In this document: positions 1 to 7,413 of the stretch, one piece after another
Position numbering within the stretch: position 1 is the stretch's first letter
Layout: each line of letters starts with the position of its first letter
IMG/VR virus record: IMGVR_UViG_3300032160_001545
Location: 1 to 27,093 of that record
DNA length: 27,093 bases
From: a virus
Strand: one strand, 5' to 3'
Notes under the pieces: generated by a model
Seen by the model: only the letters and a program-made list of their open reading frames with translations
Told to the model about the DNA's origin: nothing
Databases searched by the model: none
Translations under genes and position numbers: made by a program

Positions 1-666
1 ATGGCTTGGAGCGGTTGGCGGCTGCGTGTGCCGGGCGGCCCCGACGGCGGACAGTACCACGGATTCATCGCGCAAGAAAATTTCCAGGGCGGCGACGATC
101 AGCTTCTCAACCCGACTTTAGTGCCAGGCCAGCCGGCACCGTATCCGCACCCGTCGCCGTGGGATTCGGTGTGGGGCGGCATCGCACTCGCAGAAGGCGA
201 GACGCGCTCTGATTTTGTGTACCGCTCGAGCGCGGAAATTCCGCCACGCCCGAACGCATCCGGCGGCGCCCATGTGGTGAACGCATACCAGACCGAGCGC
301 TCACCCGGCTACGCCGAAGCGCCGGGCAATTATGCGGCACTCGGCGGTCCTGTCGTCGCGGCGCCGTATGATGACGGGCTCGAAACATGGGGGCCAGGTG
401 CCACCGCTCGAGTCACGCAGCCCCCACCGCCGACCGGGCCGGGATCCGGCTACATCGTTCGCGGTACCGTTCCACCGATTTCGCCGACACCCTCCCCCAC
501 CGTGCGCGTGCAACATCTCGGCGCCACGGCAGCAACACCGCCAGTGGTGCCGGACCCGATCACGGCGTGGCTGAGTGAAAGCACAATCATTCCCGGCGTC
601 GAAAACATGTGGCTCGCCGGCGCCGCGGCGATCGCGGCCTTTTTCTTGCTGAGAGGGAGCAAGTGA
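1..666 (+). CDS. C-terminally membrane-anchored structural protein (candidate), 221 aa
   Basis: I do not recognise a family. The protein is Pro/Gly/Ala-rich with no N-terminal signal peptide. It ends in one hydrophobic segment (about residues 199-217) followed by the short basic tail RGSK, the layout of a tail-anchored protein. Its last 40 residues resemble the end of the next gene product: both have a W-L-x(3)-S-T-x-I-x-G-V-x-N pattern before the anchor, so the two share a C-terminal module. It heads a run of coupled genes with C-terminal anchors, and I infer a virion membrane or vertex protein. The ATG is the first base of the window, so the true start could lie upstream. The next gene starts on the GTGA that contains this stop codon. 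Confidence 0.75.
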   Translation: MAWSGWRLRVPGGPDGGQYHGFIAQENFQGGDDQLLNPTLVPGQPAPYPHPSPWDSVWGGIALAEGETRSDFVYRSSAEIPPRPNASGGAHVVNAYQTERSPGYAEAPGNYAALGGPVVAAPYDDGLETWGPGATARVTQPPPPTGPGSGYIVRGTVPPISPTPSPTVRVQHLGATAATPPVVPDPITAWLSESTIIPGVENMWLAGAAAIAAFFLLRGSK

Positions 667-1550
667 TCCGGGCCAATCGCATCACCGACGCACCGCACCC
701 GTGGGACGCCTTCGCCGTCACCGGAGGCACCATGCACGGCCTCGGGATGCGCCCCACCATGGCCCTGCCGACCGACAGCCCGCGCGGCCGATTTGTCTAT
801 GTACCGCCAAAGCCGGCGCCGGTGCATGTTGCGCCGAAAGTTCCGGTGAAAGTTGCCACGCCAGCCCGGAAACCGGTACCCGTTCACACCGTCCCCATCG
901 CACCTAAGAAGCCAGCCCCGAAAAAGCCGGTAGTCTGCTCGGAGATTGCGTGCGGGAACACCGTCGGCCACGGACCCGCACCGTGCTTCACGCCAATTTG
1001 CGGGCCCACGAAGGTCACAGTCAAACCGCCGGCAAAACCGGCAGCGCCGAAGGTAACGCCGGCACCGCCGAAACCACTTCCACCCGGCGCCTGTCCTTCC
1101 GGTAAGTATCCCGTGAACGGAGTTTGTGAAGCCACCGGCACGAGCTGCCCAAGCGGTTACGTCGACGCCTCGGGGAATTGCGTTCCACTCTCCGCGCCAG
1201 CAGCGAGTGCCGGCACGTGTCCCACCGGCTATCAGATCGACTCGGCGGGAAATTGCACACCGGCCGGCGCCGAGCATAACCCTTACTCGCTGTACCTGCC
1301 CGCGGGCGACGTCGCACCAGGCGGCACGGCGACACCAGCAACGGCAGCAGCCGTGAGCGCCTGTGCGACCGGATACTTCGCCGACAACTCAGGGAATTGT
1401 TTTCCCAACACACTGCAGGGATGGCTGCAGGCGAGCACCCTGATCACGGGTGTACCGAATTACGAAGTGGCCGGCGGCGCCGTTGCTGTGGCGATCGTCG
1501 GATTTTTGTTGATGAGCGGCAAATCGAAACCCGCAGCGAGGAAACGGTGA
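663..1550 (+). CDS. Membrane-anchored protein with Pro/Lys-rich stalk and CPxGY...GxC repeats, 295 aa
   Basis: The GTG start at 663 overlaps the preceding TGA (GTGA) and has a purine-rich GAGAGGGAG ribosome site. In order, the protein has an N-terminal region with an MHGLG motif, a Pro/Lys/Val-rich stretch at about residues 46-142, and four copies of a Cys motif (CPSGK.., CPSGYVDASGNC, CPTGYQIDSAGNC, CATGYFADNSGNC) at about 144-247. A C-terminal hydrophobic anchor and the basic tail KSKPAARKR follow. The anchor region is related to that of the preceding protein. The Cys motif recurs once in the product of 2547-3185. I infer a stalked virion surface or membrane protein in which each motif's two cysteines may pair. 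The function is not established. Confidence 0.8.
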   Translation: MIRANRITDAPHPWDAFAVTGGTMHGLGMRPTMALPTDSPRGRFVYVPPKPAPVHVAPKVPVKVATPARKPVPVHTVPIAPKKPAPKKPVVCSEIACGNTVGHGPAPCFTPICGPTKVTVKPPAKPAAPKVTPAPPKPLPPGACPSGKYPVNGVCEATGTSCPSGYVDASGNCVPLSAPAASAGTCPTGYQIDSAGNCTPAGAEHNPYSLYLPAGDVAPGGTATPATAAAVSACATGYFADNSGNCFPNTLQGWLQASTLITGVPNYEVAGGAVAVAIVGFLLMSGKSKPAARKR

Positions 1551-1684
1551 AACTTGTTCTTTTTCTCGTGCTCTGTGTCGCTCGCTTGGACCCGAGCATC
1601 ATGACGCCGGTGTATTACCCACAGCGCGGATCTCTATATGCCGGTGATCAGCAACTTTGGAAGCACCAATTGTGGAAACTATGA
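1547..1684 (+). CDS. 45-aa small secreted or membrane peptide
   Basis: A short reading frame begins with GTG inside the GTGA at the end of the preceding gene and ends in the ATGA that starts the next one. Both borders therefore show the coupling typical of this operon. The product begins with a hydrophobic run (VKLVLFLVLCVA) that could be a signal peptide or membrane anchor. A polar, aromatic tail rich in Tyr, Gln and Trp follows. I recognise no family. The main support is its exact fit between two coupled genes; otherwise 130 bases would be left empty in a gap-free operon. Confidence 0.6.
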   Translation: MKLVLFLVLCVARLDPSIMTPVYYPQRGSLYAGDQQLWKHQLWKL

Positions 1685-2547
1685 TCGGCAACATCGTACA
1701 CGGCCGGCCGCGAGTCGGATGGCATCCGGGCTTGAGTGATGGCTCGATCGACACGCTCCTCGTAAAAGCGCCGAGCATCGCCGCGAGTGCGGGCACCACC
1801 GCGGCAGTTTCGGCGGGAGCGATCGCCGCCGGGGGTGCGCTCTCGATTGCGCTACCAATCGTCGGCGTGGCCCTCAGCGCGATCATCGGCAGTCTTTTTG
1901 CCGCACACGCCGCTCGCGTGGCCGGCGCGAAACAAGAAAACACTGTACTGAATTCGCTGATCCCAACGGTGCAGCAAGCCGTCGCGGCCGTGTTCGACAA
2001 TTTGAACAGCGGCAACGCGACACCACAGCAGGGAATCGACGCGCTCAATCAGATCGAACAGCAGTATTGGTCCGCAGTTTCGCAGGTGGAGCACGGACCC
2101 GGACAGGCCGGCAGTCCGTCACAGTGCGTGAGTGTCCCGAAGGCCGGCTTGCACATCACCGGCACGGCCTCGGTGCAGAATCCGCCAGGCTCGAACTTCT
2201 CAAGTTACGGCCCGGCCCACTTCGATAAGGCTTGCACCGCTTCATGTGGTGTCGGTTGCATGTGGGTCGCGAGCTGGGTGAACGTCGGAATCAAACTCAT
2301 TCAGGCCGGGGGCGGCCAGGTGACGTTCGACGGCGTGGTGGGCAACAAGTACGGCCTGCAGGACTATCCAAGTCTTTCGATTTCGTACACGCCGCCGAAG
2401 CCGAGTCCGGTTGCATCCGCAGCAGCCGCGGCCGGTTTGCCGAGCTCCGTAGTGAGTGCTGTGACCGATGTTACTTCGGGATCCGTTGCCGGAATTCCGA
2501 TCTGGATGATTCTCGCCGGTGTGTTGGCGTGGAAGGTGCTCAGTTAA
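1681..2547 (+). CDS. Two-segment membrane protein with Cys-rich ectodomain, 288 aa
   Basis: The start is the ATG of the ATGA shared with the previous gene, not the in-frame ATG 24 bases upstream. A long Ala/Gly/Ile-rich hydrophobic stretch at about residues 35-72 is followed by an amphipathic helical region (SLIPTVQQAVAAVFDNLNSG) of a type I remember in uncharacterised phage proteins. A Cys cluster (CTASCGVGC) and a beta-rich part ending NKYGLQDYPSLSISYT come next. A second hydrophobic segment forms the C-terminus (about 268-286). I infer a membrane-embedded virion component. The stop TAA overlaps the next ATG (TAATG). No enzymatic motif is visible. Confidence 0.78.
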   Translation: MIGNIVHGRPRVGWHPGLSDGSIDTLLVKAPSIAASAGTTAAVSAGAIAAGGALSIALPIVGVALSAIIGSLFAAHAARVAGAKQENTVLNSLIPTVQQAVAAVFDNLNSGNATPQQGIDALNQIEQQYWSAVSQVEHGPGQAGSPSQCVSVPKAGLHITGTASVQNPPGSNFSSYGPAHFDKACTASCGVGCMWVASWVNVGIKLIQAGGGQVTFDGVVGNKYGLQDYPSLSISYTPPKPSPVASAAAAAGLPSSVVSAVTDVTSGSVAGIPIWMILAGVLAWKVLS

Positions 2548-3185
2548 TGGCTTGCTGCGATAGTTGCGATCACGGCCACGCTTGCGACAACACTCGCACG
2601 CGCGAAGGGCGCCCGTTTGGCAACACGAACTTGCAGGGCATCTTTACGACGCGCAGCCGTGAGGCTTTTCCGTTTGCGAATCTCGCCTTGAGCGGACACC
2701 CGCACACCGTGCGCGCACCGCAGACGCCGCTCTATCAGCTCGGATGGTTAGGTGACAGCGTGGATTTTACGGACCTCGGTCCGCCAGTTGACTCGCCGAT
2801 CCTCGGGCCGATCGACTACAGCGCCAGTTTTCCGGCGAGCCCGGATCAGGTCAGCGTCGACACGCCCGTGAATCCGATCAGCCCTGTGGTGTTTTGTCCG
2901 CCAGGACCGGGCCAGCCGGGAGGAGTGCCGGCCGCGGCCGGTGTTGCCACATCGCTCACGCAATCCATTGCAAACTTTTTCAAACCAACTACGCCCGTGT
3001 TGCAGCCCGGAGTCGCGCCGCGCGTGAGTGGTTGCCCCGCTGGTTATGGCATCAACGCCGCGGGCCAATGCGTCCCAACGTCGGGCACCATCTCGCTCGG
3101 CAGTGCGCTCCCGATTCTCGGCATCGGCGCCGTGGTGCTGATCGCGATCTCGACGATCGGCGGCGGAAAGCGGAGGAGACGATAG
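2547..3185 (+). CDS. C-terminally anchored protein with N-terminal Cys/His cluster and one CPxGY motif, 212 aa
   Basis: Translation is placed at the ATG overlapping the previous TAA. The N-terminus has a Cys/His cluster (MACCDSCDHGHACDN) that could bind a metal. The middle is Pro-rich. A CPAGYGINAAGQC motif of the same type as the four copies encoded at 663-1550 lies just before the C-terminal hydrophobic segment (about 188-205), which ends in the strongly basic tail GGGKRRRR. The shared motif and anchor place it in the same structural group as its neighbours. I infer a virion membrane or spike protein. The stop TAG overlaps the next start (TAGTG). Confidence 0.77.
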   Translation: MACCDSCDHGHACDNTRTREGRPFGNTNLQGIFTTRSREAFPFANLALSGHPHTVRAPQTPLYQLGWLGDSVDFTDLGPPVDSPILGPIDYSASFPASPDQVSVDTPVNPISPVVFCPPGPGQPGGVPAAAGVATSLTQSIANFFKPTTPVLQPGVAPRVSGCPAGYGINAAGQCVPTSGTISLGSALPILGIGAVVLIAISTIGGGKRRRR

Positions 3186-3820
3186 TGGCCTACGTCACAC
3201 ATCGCCAAGGACTCTACCGCACCGGTTTCCGGCCGGCCACGAACCCGTACGCCGCCACACAGCTCGGGCTCAGTCCCTTCGAACCGGAAGTGTTGCACGT
3301 GCGCGGAGGAATGCACGGCCTCGAGCAAGGACACCCATTCACGCCCGGCGGCGGCTGGGGCTTGCACGGCCTCGGCGATATTGTGCCCAACGGTTCGATC
3401 GTGCAGTACACCGGGCAGTGGCCCACGGATATTAAGACCACGCCGGACGCAACTCTCGCGGCCGTGGTGAACGCTTTGAACCGCGACGGCCTGCACGTGC
3501 TCAGCAGTTCGCAGAGCGGCGGCTTCATCGGCGAAGTTTTCACCGGCAGCTTTACGGCCACGCTGCAAATTCAGGTATCGAACGGCATGGGCTTCGGCCA
3601 GGCAGGCGATGTGGCCTCGATCGTCGATCACGAAGTGTACCTTGCAACCGCAGAAATGCCGAGCGGCAGCAGCGCGTCAGTGATCTCGATCCCCGGTTCG
3701 ACGCCGAACCTCACACCAGCGTCGACCGACTGGGGTGCATGGATCCAGCAAAACGCGATGTGGATCGGACTCGGCGTGCTCGGTGTGTTTGTCTTGCCGG
3801 ATCTGCTGGAGAAATTTTGA
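3185..3820 (+). CDS. C-terminally anchored structural protein with GMHGL motif, 211 aa
   Basis: GTG at 3185 overlaps the preceding TAG. The N-terminal part carries GGMHGLEQGHPF and WGLHGLGD, echoing the MHGLGMRP motif of the 663-1550 product, so these proteins may share a short docking or processing element. The middle alternates hydrophobic and polar residues like a soluble alpha/beta domain. A hydrophobic helix (about 192-206, MWIGLGVLGVFVLPDLL) sits at the extreme C-terminus. It completes the group of anchored proteins at the left end. The role is inferred as a virion membrane protein. Nothing identifies an enzyme. Confidence 0.75.
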   Translation: MAYVTHRQGLYRTGFRPATNPYAATQLGLSPFEPEVLHVRGGMHGLEQGHPFTPGGGWGLHGLGDIVPNGSIVQYTGQWPTDIKTTPDATLAAVVNALNRDGLHVLSSSQSGGFIGEVFTGSFTATLQIQVSNGMGFGQAGDVASIVDHEVYLATAEMPSGSSASVISIPGSTPNLTPASTDWGAWIQQNAMWIGLGVLGVFVLPDLLEKF

Positions 3821-4174
3821 GTGCGCATTGGGCAAAATTCGATGATCGTCCCAACTTCCAGCACGGCAGAGTCACCCTCAAAGAGCGGGTGGCAATCGAT
3901 CGTTATCTGCGATGGCGTGACTATCGCATCAGTGAAGGAGACAGCAGCCTACTTACTTTTTGTGAGTGGCTGGGGCAGTCGAATATCGCGATCGCTCCTG
4001 CCGACGGGCCGGGAGATCCTGAGCCGAGTAGCCCTCTACCTTGCGTTGACGCCGACGAGCGAGGAGTGGGAGAAGGGCCAGGACGATGCGCTGAATTTGG
4101 TTCTCTGTCATCTGCTGGACGCACGGCGGAAGTGGCGCTTGCATTTTTGGGGATTTGATTTTCCGTGGCTGTGA
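3817..4174 (+). pseudogene. Frameshifted gene of unknown function, about 118 aa when repaired
   Basis: Two frames each hold half of a plausible protein. From a TTG at 3817 (TTGA overlap with the previous stop) the first frame reads a charged, helical sequence (KERVAIDRYLRWRDYRISEG then LTFCEWLG). From about 3976 the sense continues in the +1 frame (TGREILSRVALYLALTP, EEWEKGQDDALNLVL) to TGA at 4172-4174, which overlaps the next ATG. The switch falls on the GGGG run at 3972-3975. Removing one G joins the halves as FCEWLGSRISRSLLPTG. This could be a real mutation, a sequence error or two overlapping genes. The second frame could alternatively start with GTG at 3821. No family is recognised. Confidence 0.5.
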
Positions 4175-4344
4175 TGAAAATGACCGGCGACGAATTCAAC
4201 GCGCATCTCGACGAGTGCAGGCAGTGCCGAGAGAATCCTTTCGACCTGTGCCCGATCGGGGATGAGTTGCTTCGCAGAATCGGCAGCGGAAACACGGACC
4301 CTATGTGCTCGAGCGCCGGCTGTGGAATTGGTGGTGGTAGGTGA
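4174..4344 (+). CDS. 56-aa Cys-rich protein with HxxxCxxC...C motif
   Basis: The gene starts at ATG 4174 overlapping the preceding TGA (an in-frame GTG at 4171 is an alternative) and ends in the GTGA that begins the next gene. The sequence carries H-L-D-E-C-R-Q-C followed by L-C-P-I-G, then a further Cys pair near the end. This spacing suggests a small zinc-binding fold. I remember similar short 'HLDEC..CR..PF.LC' proteins in phage genomes, but no function is assigned to them. It is too short to be classified further. Confidence 0.65.
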   Translation: MKMTGDEFNAHLDECRQCRENPFDLCPIGDELLRRIGSGNTDPMCSSAGCGIGGGR

Positions 4345-5783
4345 GCAAGAAGCGCAAAAACGCGGGCGAAGGCTATGGGTACATGTTCTCGGGCGCCTTC
4401 AAGGACAAGAAAGACGCCGTGCGCAAGGAGAGATCGCGCAAGGGCTCTTTCGTGAAAGGCGTGTACACACCGCAGGGACACCGCTACGTGGTGATGACAC
4501 CGCGAACCAACCCGCGAAAGAAGCGGGTCGCGAATCCAGCGACCAAGGTGCACAAACATTTCGAGAGTAGCGTCAAGGCGTATGAGTTTGCCGAAAAGAT
4601 GCGGAAAAAGTACCCCGGCCGGCGGCTCGAAGTTAATGAAAATCTCAACGGCTCGTGGGATGTGTACGTGTTGAATGAACCGAGCCACACGAAGAACCCC
4701 ACCGAGTTGATGGTGATGGGAGCAAACCCGTCGGCCGACAATCCGGTTTTCTATGATGCGGGAATTAAGAAATTCACCGCGCACCGTTTCGATCAGCGTT
4801 TCGGAAACATCTACGCGAGCGGCTTCACCAAAAAAGAAGCACTGCACAATTTGCGCGACCGCTTGCGTGATCTTCGTCGCGGAGGGGAAATGACGAGCTC
4901 GCGCGGCTATGGTGAAAATCCCAGCGAGATCACCGTGCCCCCAGGCACCACGATCACAATCCGCACCAACCCAACGGCCGCGGCCAATCCGCCCGACCGA
5001 TACACCTCTGCCCACGCACGCGCGGCCGGGCACGCGCGGCCGTTGGGTTGGACGCCGTTCCAAAAACGCATCGCGAAGATGGTTCGCCGGGCCAGCGGAT
5101 CCGAAGGCGCCCGTATGGTGCGGAGTCGCCGAAAACTTGCGCGGCCGAGCCGATCCGCCTCGAAAGTTTTTCACGAGCTGTACAGTCCACTCGAGAATCC
5201 GGCCACGTGCGGAAAACTAATCGGCGGACTCCCCTGCACCCGAAAGCCAGGGCACCGCGGGCCGCATCTTCCGCAGGGAGCGACGATGCGGCCGAAATCT
5301 CGGTTGCGCCGCGGATGGCAGCCGAACCCAAGCGCAGCCGCACTCCGTTCGAAGTTCACCGGCACCGACGCGGATACCGTCTCGATCTACGACGAGCCGC
5401 ACATGCCATCCGGCGACTATGCCCAGCTCGGTGAATTGTTGGCGCTCTATTTCAAGCCCATGAGCGGCGGACCCGTGCAGCAGATCACGTTTTCCAAGAG
5501 CGACCGTCCCCTCGTGGTAGCCGACGAAAGCGCGCGGCAGATTTATTTTGTCGGCGGGAATCAGGGCTTGCCGGCCGGCTTCAGCGGCGAGCTGGGCGAG
5601 TGCAGGCGGATCGACTACAAGCAACGGAAAGAACACGTGCCGGATCCAGACGCGGACGAGTGGCGGCATGAATTCGGCGAGGAGAGCGGCATCCGGCCGT
5701 TGCTGCACTATAACGCAGCAACGCAGCGGCTTTCTTTGTCCGGCGGAGAGCACAGAATCGAAAGTGCAGGGATTATCAATTGA
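4341..5783 (+). CDS. Basic multi-part protein with repeated Asn-Pro motifs, 480 aa
   Basis: GTG at 4341 overlaps the preceding stop (GTGA). The N-terminal third is Lys/Arg-rich with a mixed alpha/beta segment (FESSVKAYEFAEKMRKKYPG). Short Asn-Pro motifs recur through the protein (TNPRK, ANPAT, KNPTE, ANPSADNP, ENPSE, TNPT, ENPAT, PNPSAA) and separate the domains. A C-x(8)-C-x(3)-GH-x-GPH motif near residue 300 may bind zinc. The last 140 residues form a distinct domain (QLGELLALYFKP...EWRHEFGEESG...RPLLHYN...SLSGGEHRI). I recall this domain type from uncharacterised phage proteins. A structural, scaffold or nucleoprotein role fits the position. No enzymatic motif is seen. Confidence 0.75.
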   Translation: MSKKRKNAGEGYGYMFSGAFKDKKDAVRKERSRKGSFVKGVYTPQGHRYVVMTPRTNPRKKRVANPATKVHKHFESSVKAYEFAEKMRKKYPGRRLEVNENLNGSWDVYVLNEPSHTKNPTELMVMGANPSADNPVFYDAGIKKFTAHRFDQRFGNIYASGFTKKEALHNLRDRLRDLRRGGEMTSSRGYGENPSEITVPPGTTITIRTNPTAAANPPDRYTSAHARAAGHARPLGWTPFQKRIAKMVRRASGSEGARMVRSRRKLARPSRSASKVFHELYSPLENPATCGKLIGGLPCTRKPGHRGPHLPQGATMRPKSRLRRGWQPNPSAAALRSKFTGTDADTVSIYDEPHMPSGDYAQLGELLALYFKPMSGGPVQQITFSKSDRPLVVADESARQIYFVGGNQGLPAGFSGELGECRRIDYKQRKEHVPDPDADEWRHEFGEESGIRPLLHYNAATQRLSLSGGEHRIESAGIIN

Positions 5784-5959
5784 ATACCGTGTGCGACGTG
5801 TGCCGGCTGATCGACGGGGATTACTCGACAAAGTTTTGCGAGTGGTGTGCGCGCTGCCAGTCGTGGATCTGCACATTTTGCAAGCATAGCCCGCTTCGCC
5901 GCGTGCAGGCGGCATTTTTGCAGCGGATGAGTTGCCGGCAGGGAGAGGTGATCAGGTGA
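5780..5959 (+). CDS. 59-aa zinc-ribbon-like protein
   Basis: The gene starts at TTG within TTGA, overlapping the 480-residue gene, and ends in the GTGA of the next gene. It contains four Cys pairs in a short span (CDVC, then FCEWCARC, then ICTFCKHS), followed by an Arg-rich helix. This is consistent with one or two zinc-binding knuckles. The fit between two coupled genes and the regular Cys spacing make it likely to be real even though the start codon is TTG. The role is unknown; nucleic-acid or protein binding is possible. Confidence 0.65.
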   Translation: MNTVCDVCRLIDGDYSTKFCEWCARCQSWICTFCKHSPLRRVQAAFLQRMSCRQGEVIR

Positions 5960-6314
5960 GAAAACTGTTTCTCTTTGCGCTTCTAGTTTTCGCTCTTCCG
6001 CTCTGGGCTAACACCCCAGGGCAGCACGCCGTCACGCTTTCGTGGACGAACAATTGTACCGGCTCGACCGCTTGCACCTTCAACCTGTACCGCGGAACCG
6101 CGGCGGGTGTGTGCAACGGAACGCCGACACCGTACGTGAAGGGCATCGCGAGCCCGACGTACAAGACACCGTGGGACTGACAGACGGGGCCACGATTTTC
6201 TATAACGTGAGCGCGGTCAGAAACGGAGGGGAAAGCGCTTGCGACGGAGAGTTGCAAGTGCAGATACCAATTCTTCCTCCACCGCCGACCGGTCTCAGTG
6301 GTACGGCCCAGTAA
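5956..6314 (+). pseudogene. Secreted fibronectin type III-like protein, frameshifted (about 119 aa repaired)
   Basis: GTG at 5956 (GTGA) begins a clear signal peptide (VRKLFLFALLVFALPLWA). A beta-sandwich sequence of fibronectin III type follows (HAVTLSWTNNC, FNLYRGTAAG). The frame closes at TGA 6178-6180, but the expected second half (DTVGLTDGATIFYNVSAV, then GGESACDGELQVQI) continues in the -1 frame to TAA 6312-6314. The break is at the AA run 6163-6164. One extra A would read TYKDTVG and restore a single domain with the family's usual Y-N-V-S-A-V strand. Whether the host virus really carries a broken gene or the base is missing from the sequence cannot be decided here. Confidence 0.6.
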
Positions 6315-6434
6315 TGGCACGATGTGGATTTTTGTAAAGCAGAAGTGACGAGTGGAACGTCCGGCATCTTCTTGGACCCGTAGCCAGTGGCGGCCCGATG
6401 AGGGCACGTAGGGACCATGAAGCCGACCGGACAA

Positions 6435-6462
6435 AGAAAAAAGTCTCCAAGAGAGGGACGCC
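6435..6462 (+). promoter_or_regulatory. Conserved leader element with strong ribosome site, copy 1
   Basis: An A-rich run followed by CCAAGAGAGGGAC lies just upstream of ATG 6468. Nearly the same 28-29 bases occur at 9174-9202 before ATG 9203, with about four differences. The GAGAGGGA core is a good Shine-Dalgarno match. The rest of the 6315-6467 gap shows no other feature I can support. Confidence 0.55.
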
Positions 6463-6467
6463 AGAAA

Positions 6468-7142
6468 ATGACCGCAGCCGCAAGCGCCGCCGTTCTAACC
6501 CGACCAACCTTCACCCTTGCCGATCGCCTGAAGATCCAGCAAGAACGATTCCGCCGACACGATTACATCTCTGTCGGCCGACTGACCAGCGTGATTTTTG
6601 AAGCGCAGCGCGACACCCGCGGGCTCAGTGCCTCACGGCCGCGGTATCACAATGCCGAGCAGTACAAAACGACGCCCGACTCCATGGCGCCATTCTCGGA
6701 AAAGCAGACCGTGCTGTGGGCTTCGATCACGCTCGATTGGTTGACCCACAAGAATGCGCCGATGATCGCCGTAAGCCGCGATCGCCAGGACTTGCTACTC
6801 CCCCAGGGCATGGGAACACTGCCCCCAATTCCCGATCCGCGCTGGGTGCCGAAGCAAGCCGGTGACATTGCGCCGCGGATCCCACAACTCTTGACCGGCT
6901 GCCCGGTTGTCGGCGATCGCGTGCGCGACAAAATCACCGCACGGGATGGCCGAGTGTATGGAGTGATTCATCCCGTGCTCGAGTTGTGCGTGATGATCAT
7001 GGGCGCCGGCGGAACCTTCGCCCGAATCAAAGGCGGCGTGGATCCGGCGGACGGCACGCACTTGGCACTTCTGATCGACGACAGCAACCCGCAGCAGTTG
7101 CAGGGTTATTTCGTGGGCGGCCGCTTTCAGTTCGGCGGATGA
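6468..7142 (+). CDS. Protein of unknown function, probable virion or assembly protein, 224 aa
   Basis: I choose ATG 6468 because the conserved leader element with GAGAGGGA sits at the right distance. The in-frame ATG at 6417 would include that element in the coding sequence. The product is soluble, with an N-terminal basic helix (ADRLKIQQERFRRHD) and a mixed fold rich in Pro and Trp. It ends in a beta-rich section (YGVIHPVLELCVMIMGAGG, LLIDDS, YFVGGRFQFGG). No membrane segment or signal peptide is present. It follows the only sizeable gap in the left block and so may head a transcription unit that runs into the capsid genes. No family is recognised. Confidence 0.72.
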   Translation: MTAAASAAVLTRPTFTLADRLKIQQERFRRHDYISVGRLTSVIFEAQRDTRGLSASRPRYHNAEQYKTTPDSMAPFSEKQTVLWASITLDWLTHKNAPMIAVSRDRQDLLLPQGMGTLPPIPDPRWVPKQAGDIAPRIPQLLTGCPVVGDRVRDKITARDGRVYGVIHPVLELCVMIMGAGGTFARIKGGVDPADGTHLALLIDDSNPQQLQGYFVGGRFQFGG

Positions 7143-7143
7143 C

Positions 7144-7413
7144 ATGGCGCTCTTGACACAAAACGGGCAGGTGATTCGACGGCGCACAGCTCCACCGATC
7201 GACTTGAGCCGCGTGCGTGAATTGATTCGCCCGCTCGACGAAGTGGAACAAAAGGCTATTGAGTCCGCTTTGATTTTGTGTGAGGGGCATCGCGGCGAGG
7301 CAGCGAGCAGGCTGGGAATCGACCCGCACACCCTGCGCAAAAAGATCCATAAATATCGCGCGGCCGGCGAGCAGTGGACCGAAACGCCGAAAGCGAAAGG
7401 GGCAGCAGCATGA
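7144..7413 (+). CDS. Stand-alone Fis-type helix-turn-helix DNA-binding protein, 89 aa
   Basis: The C-terminal half matches the Fis/NtrC-type HTH in layout: an acidic helix (DEVEQKAIESALILCEGH), then G-E-A-A-S-R-L-G-I-D-P-H-T-L-R-K-K-I-H-K-Y. In this family that segment is the turn and recognition helix that inserts in the DNA major groove. There is no AAA+ sigma-54-interacting domain and no receiver domain, so it is not an NtrC-type activator. It could be a phage regulator or a DNA-bending architectural protein. It is encoded one base after the previous stop, and the next gene overlaps its stop as ATGA. A second Fis-type gene lies at the right end on the other strand. Confidence 0.8.
   Translation: MALLTQNGQVIRRRTAPPIDLSRVRELIRPLDEVEQKAIESALILCEGHRGEAASRLGIDPHTLRKKIHKYRAAGEQWTETPKAKGAAA

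Noticed and set aside
450-1277. 275-residue open frame on the minus strand
   Set aside because: It is the antisense shadow of two coupled + strand genes, rich in Arg/Gly/Trp as expected of a GC-rich complement, with no start site or domain.
3921-5174. 417-residue open frame on the minus strand
   Set aside because: It runs antisense to several well-supported + strand genes. Its composition is that of a high-GC shadow and no domain is seen.
6315-6335. TGGCAC after the fibronectin-like gene, resembling the -24 box of a sigma-54 promoter
   Set aside because: The expected TTGC at the -12 position is absent; the sequence there is GGAT. The visible Fis-type proteins also lack an activator domain.
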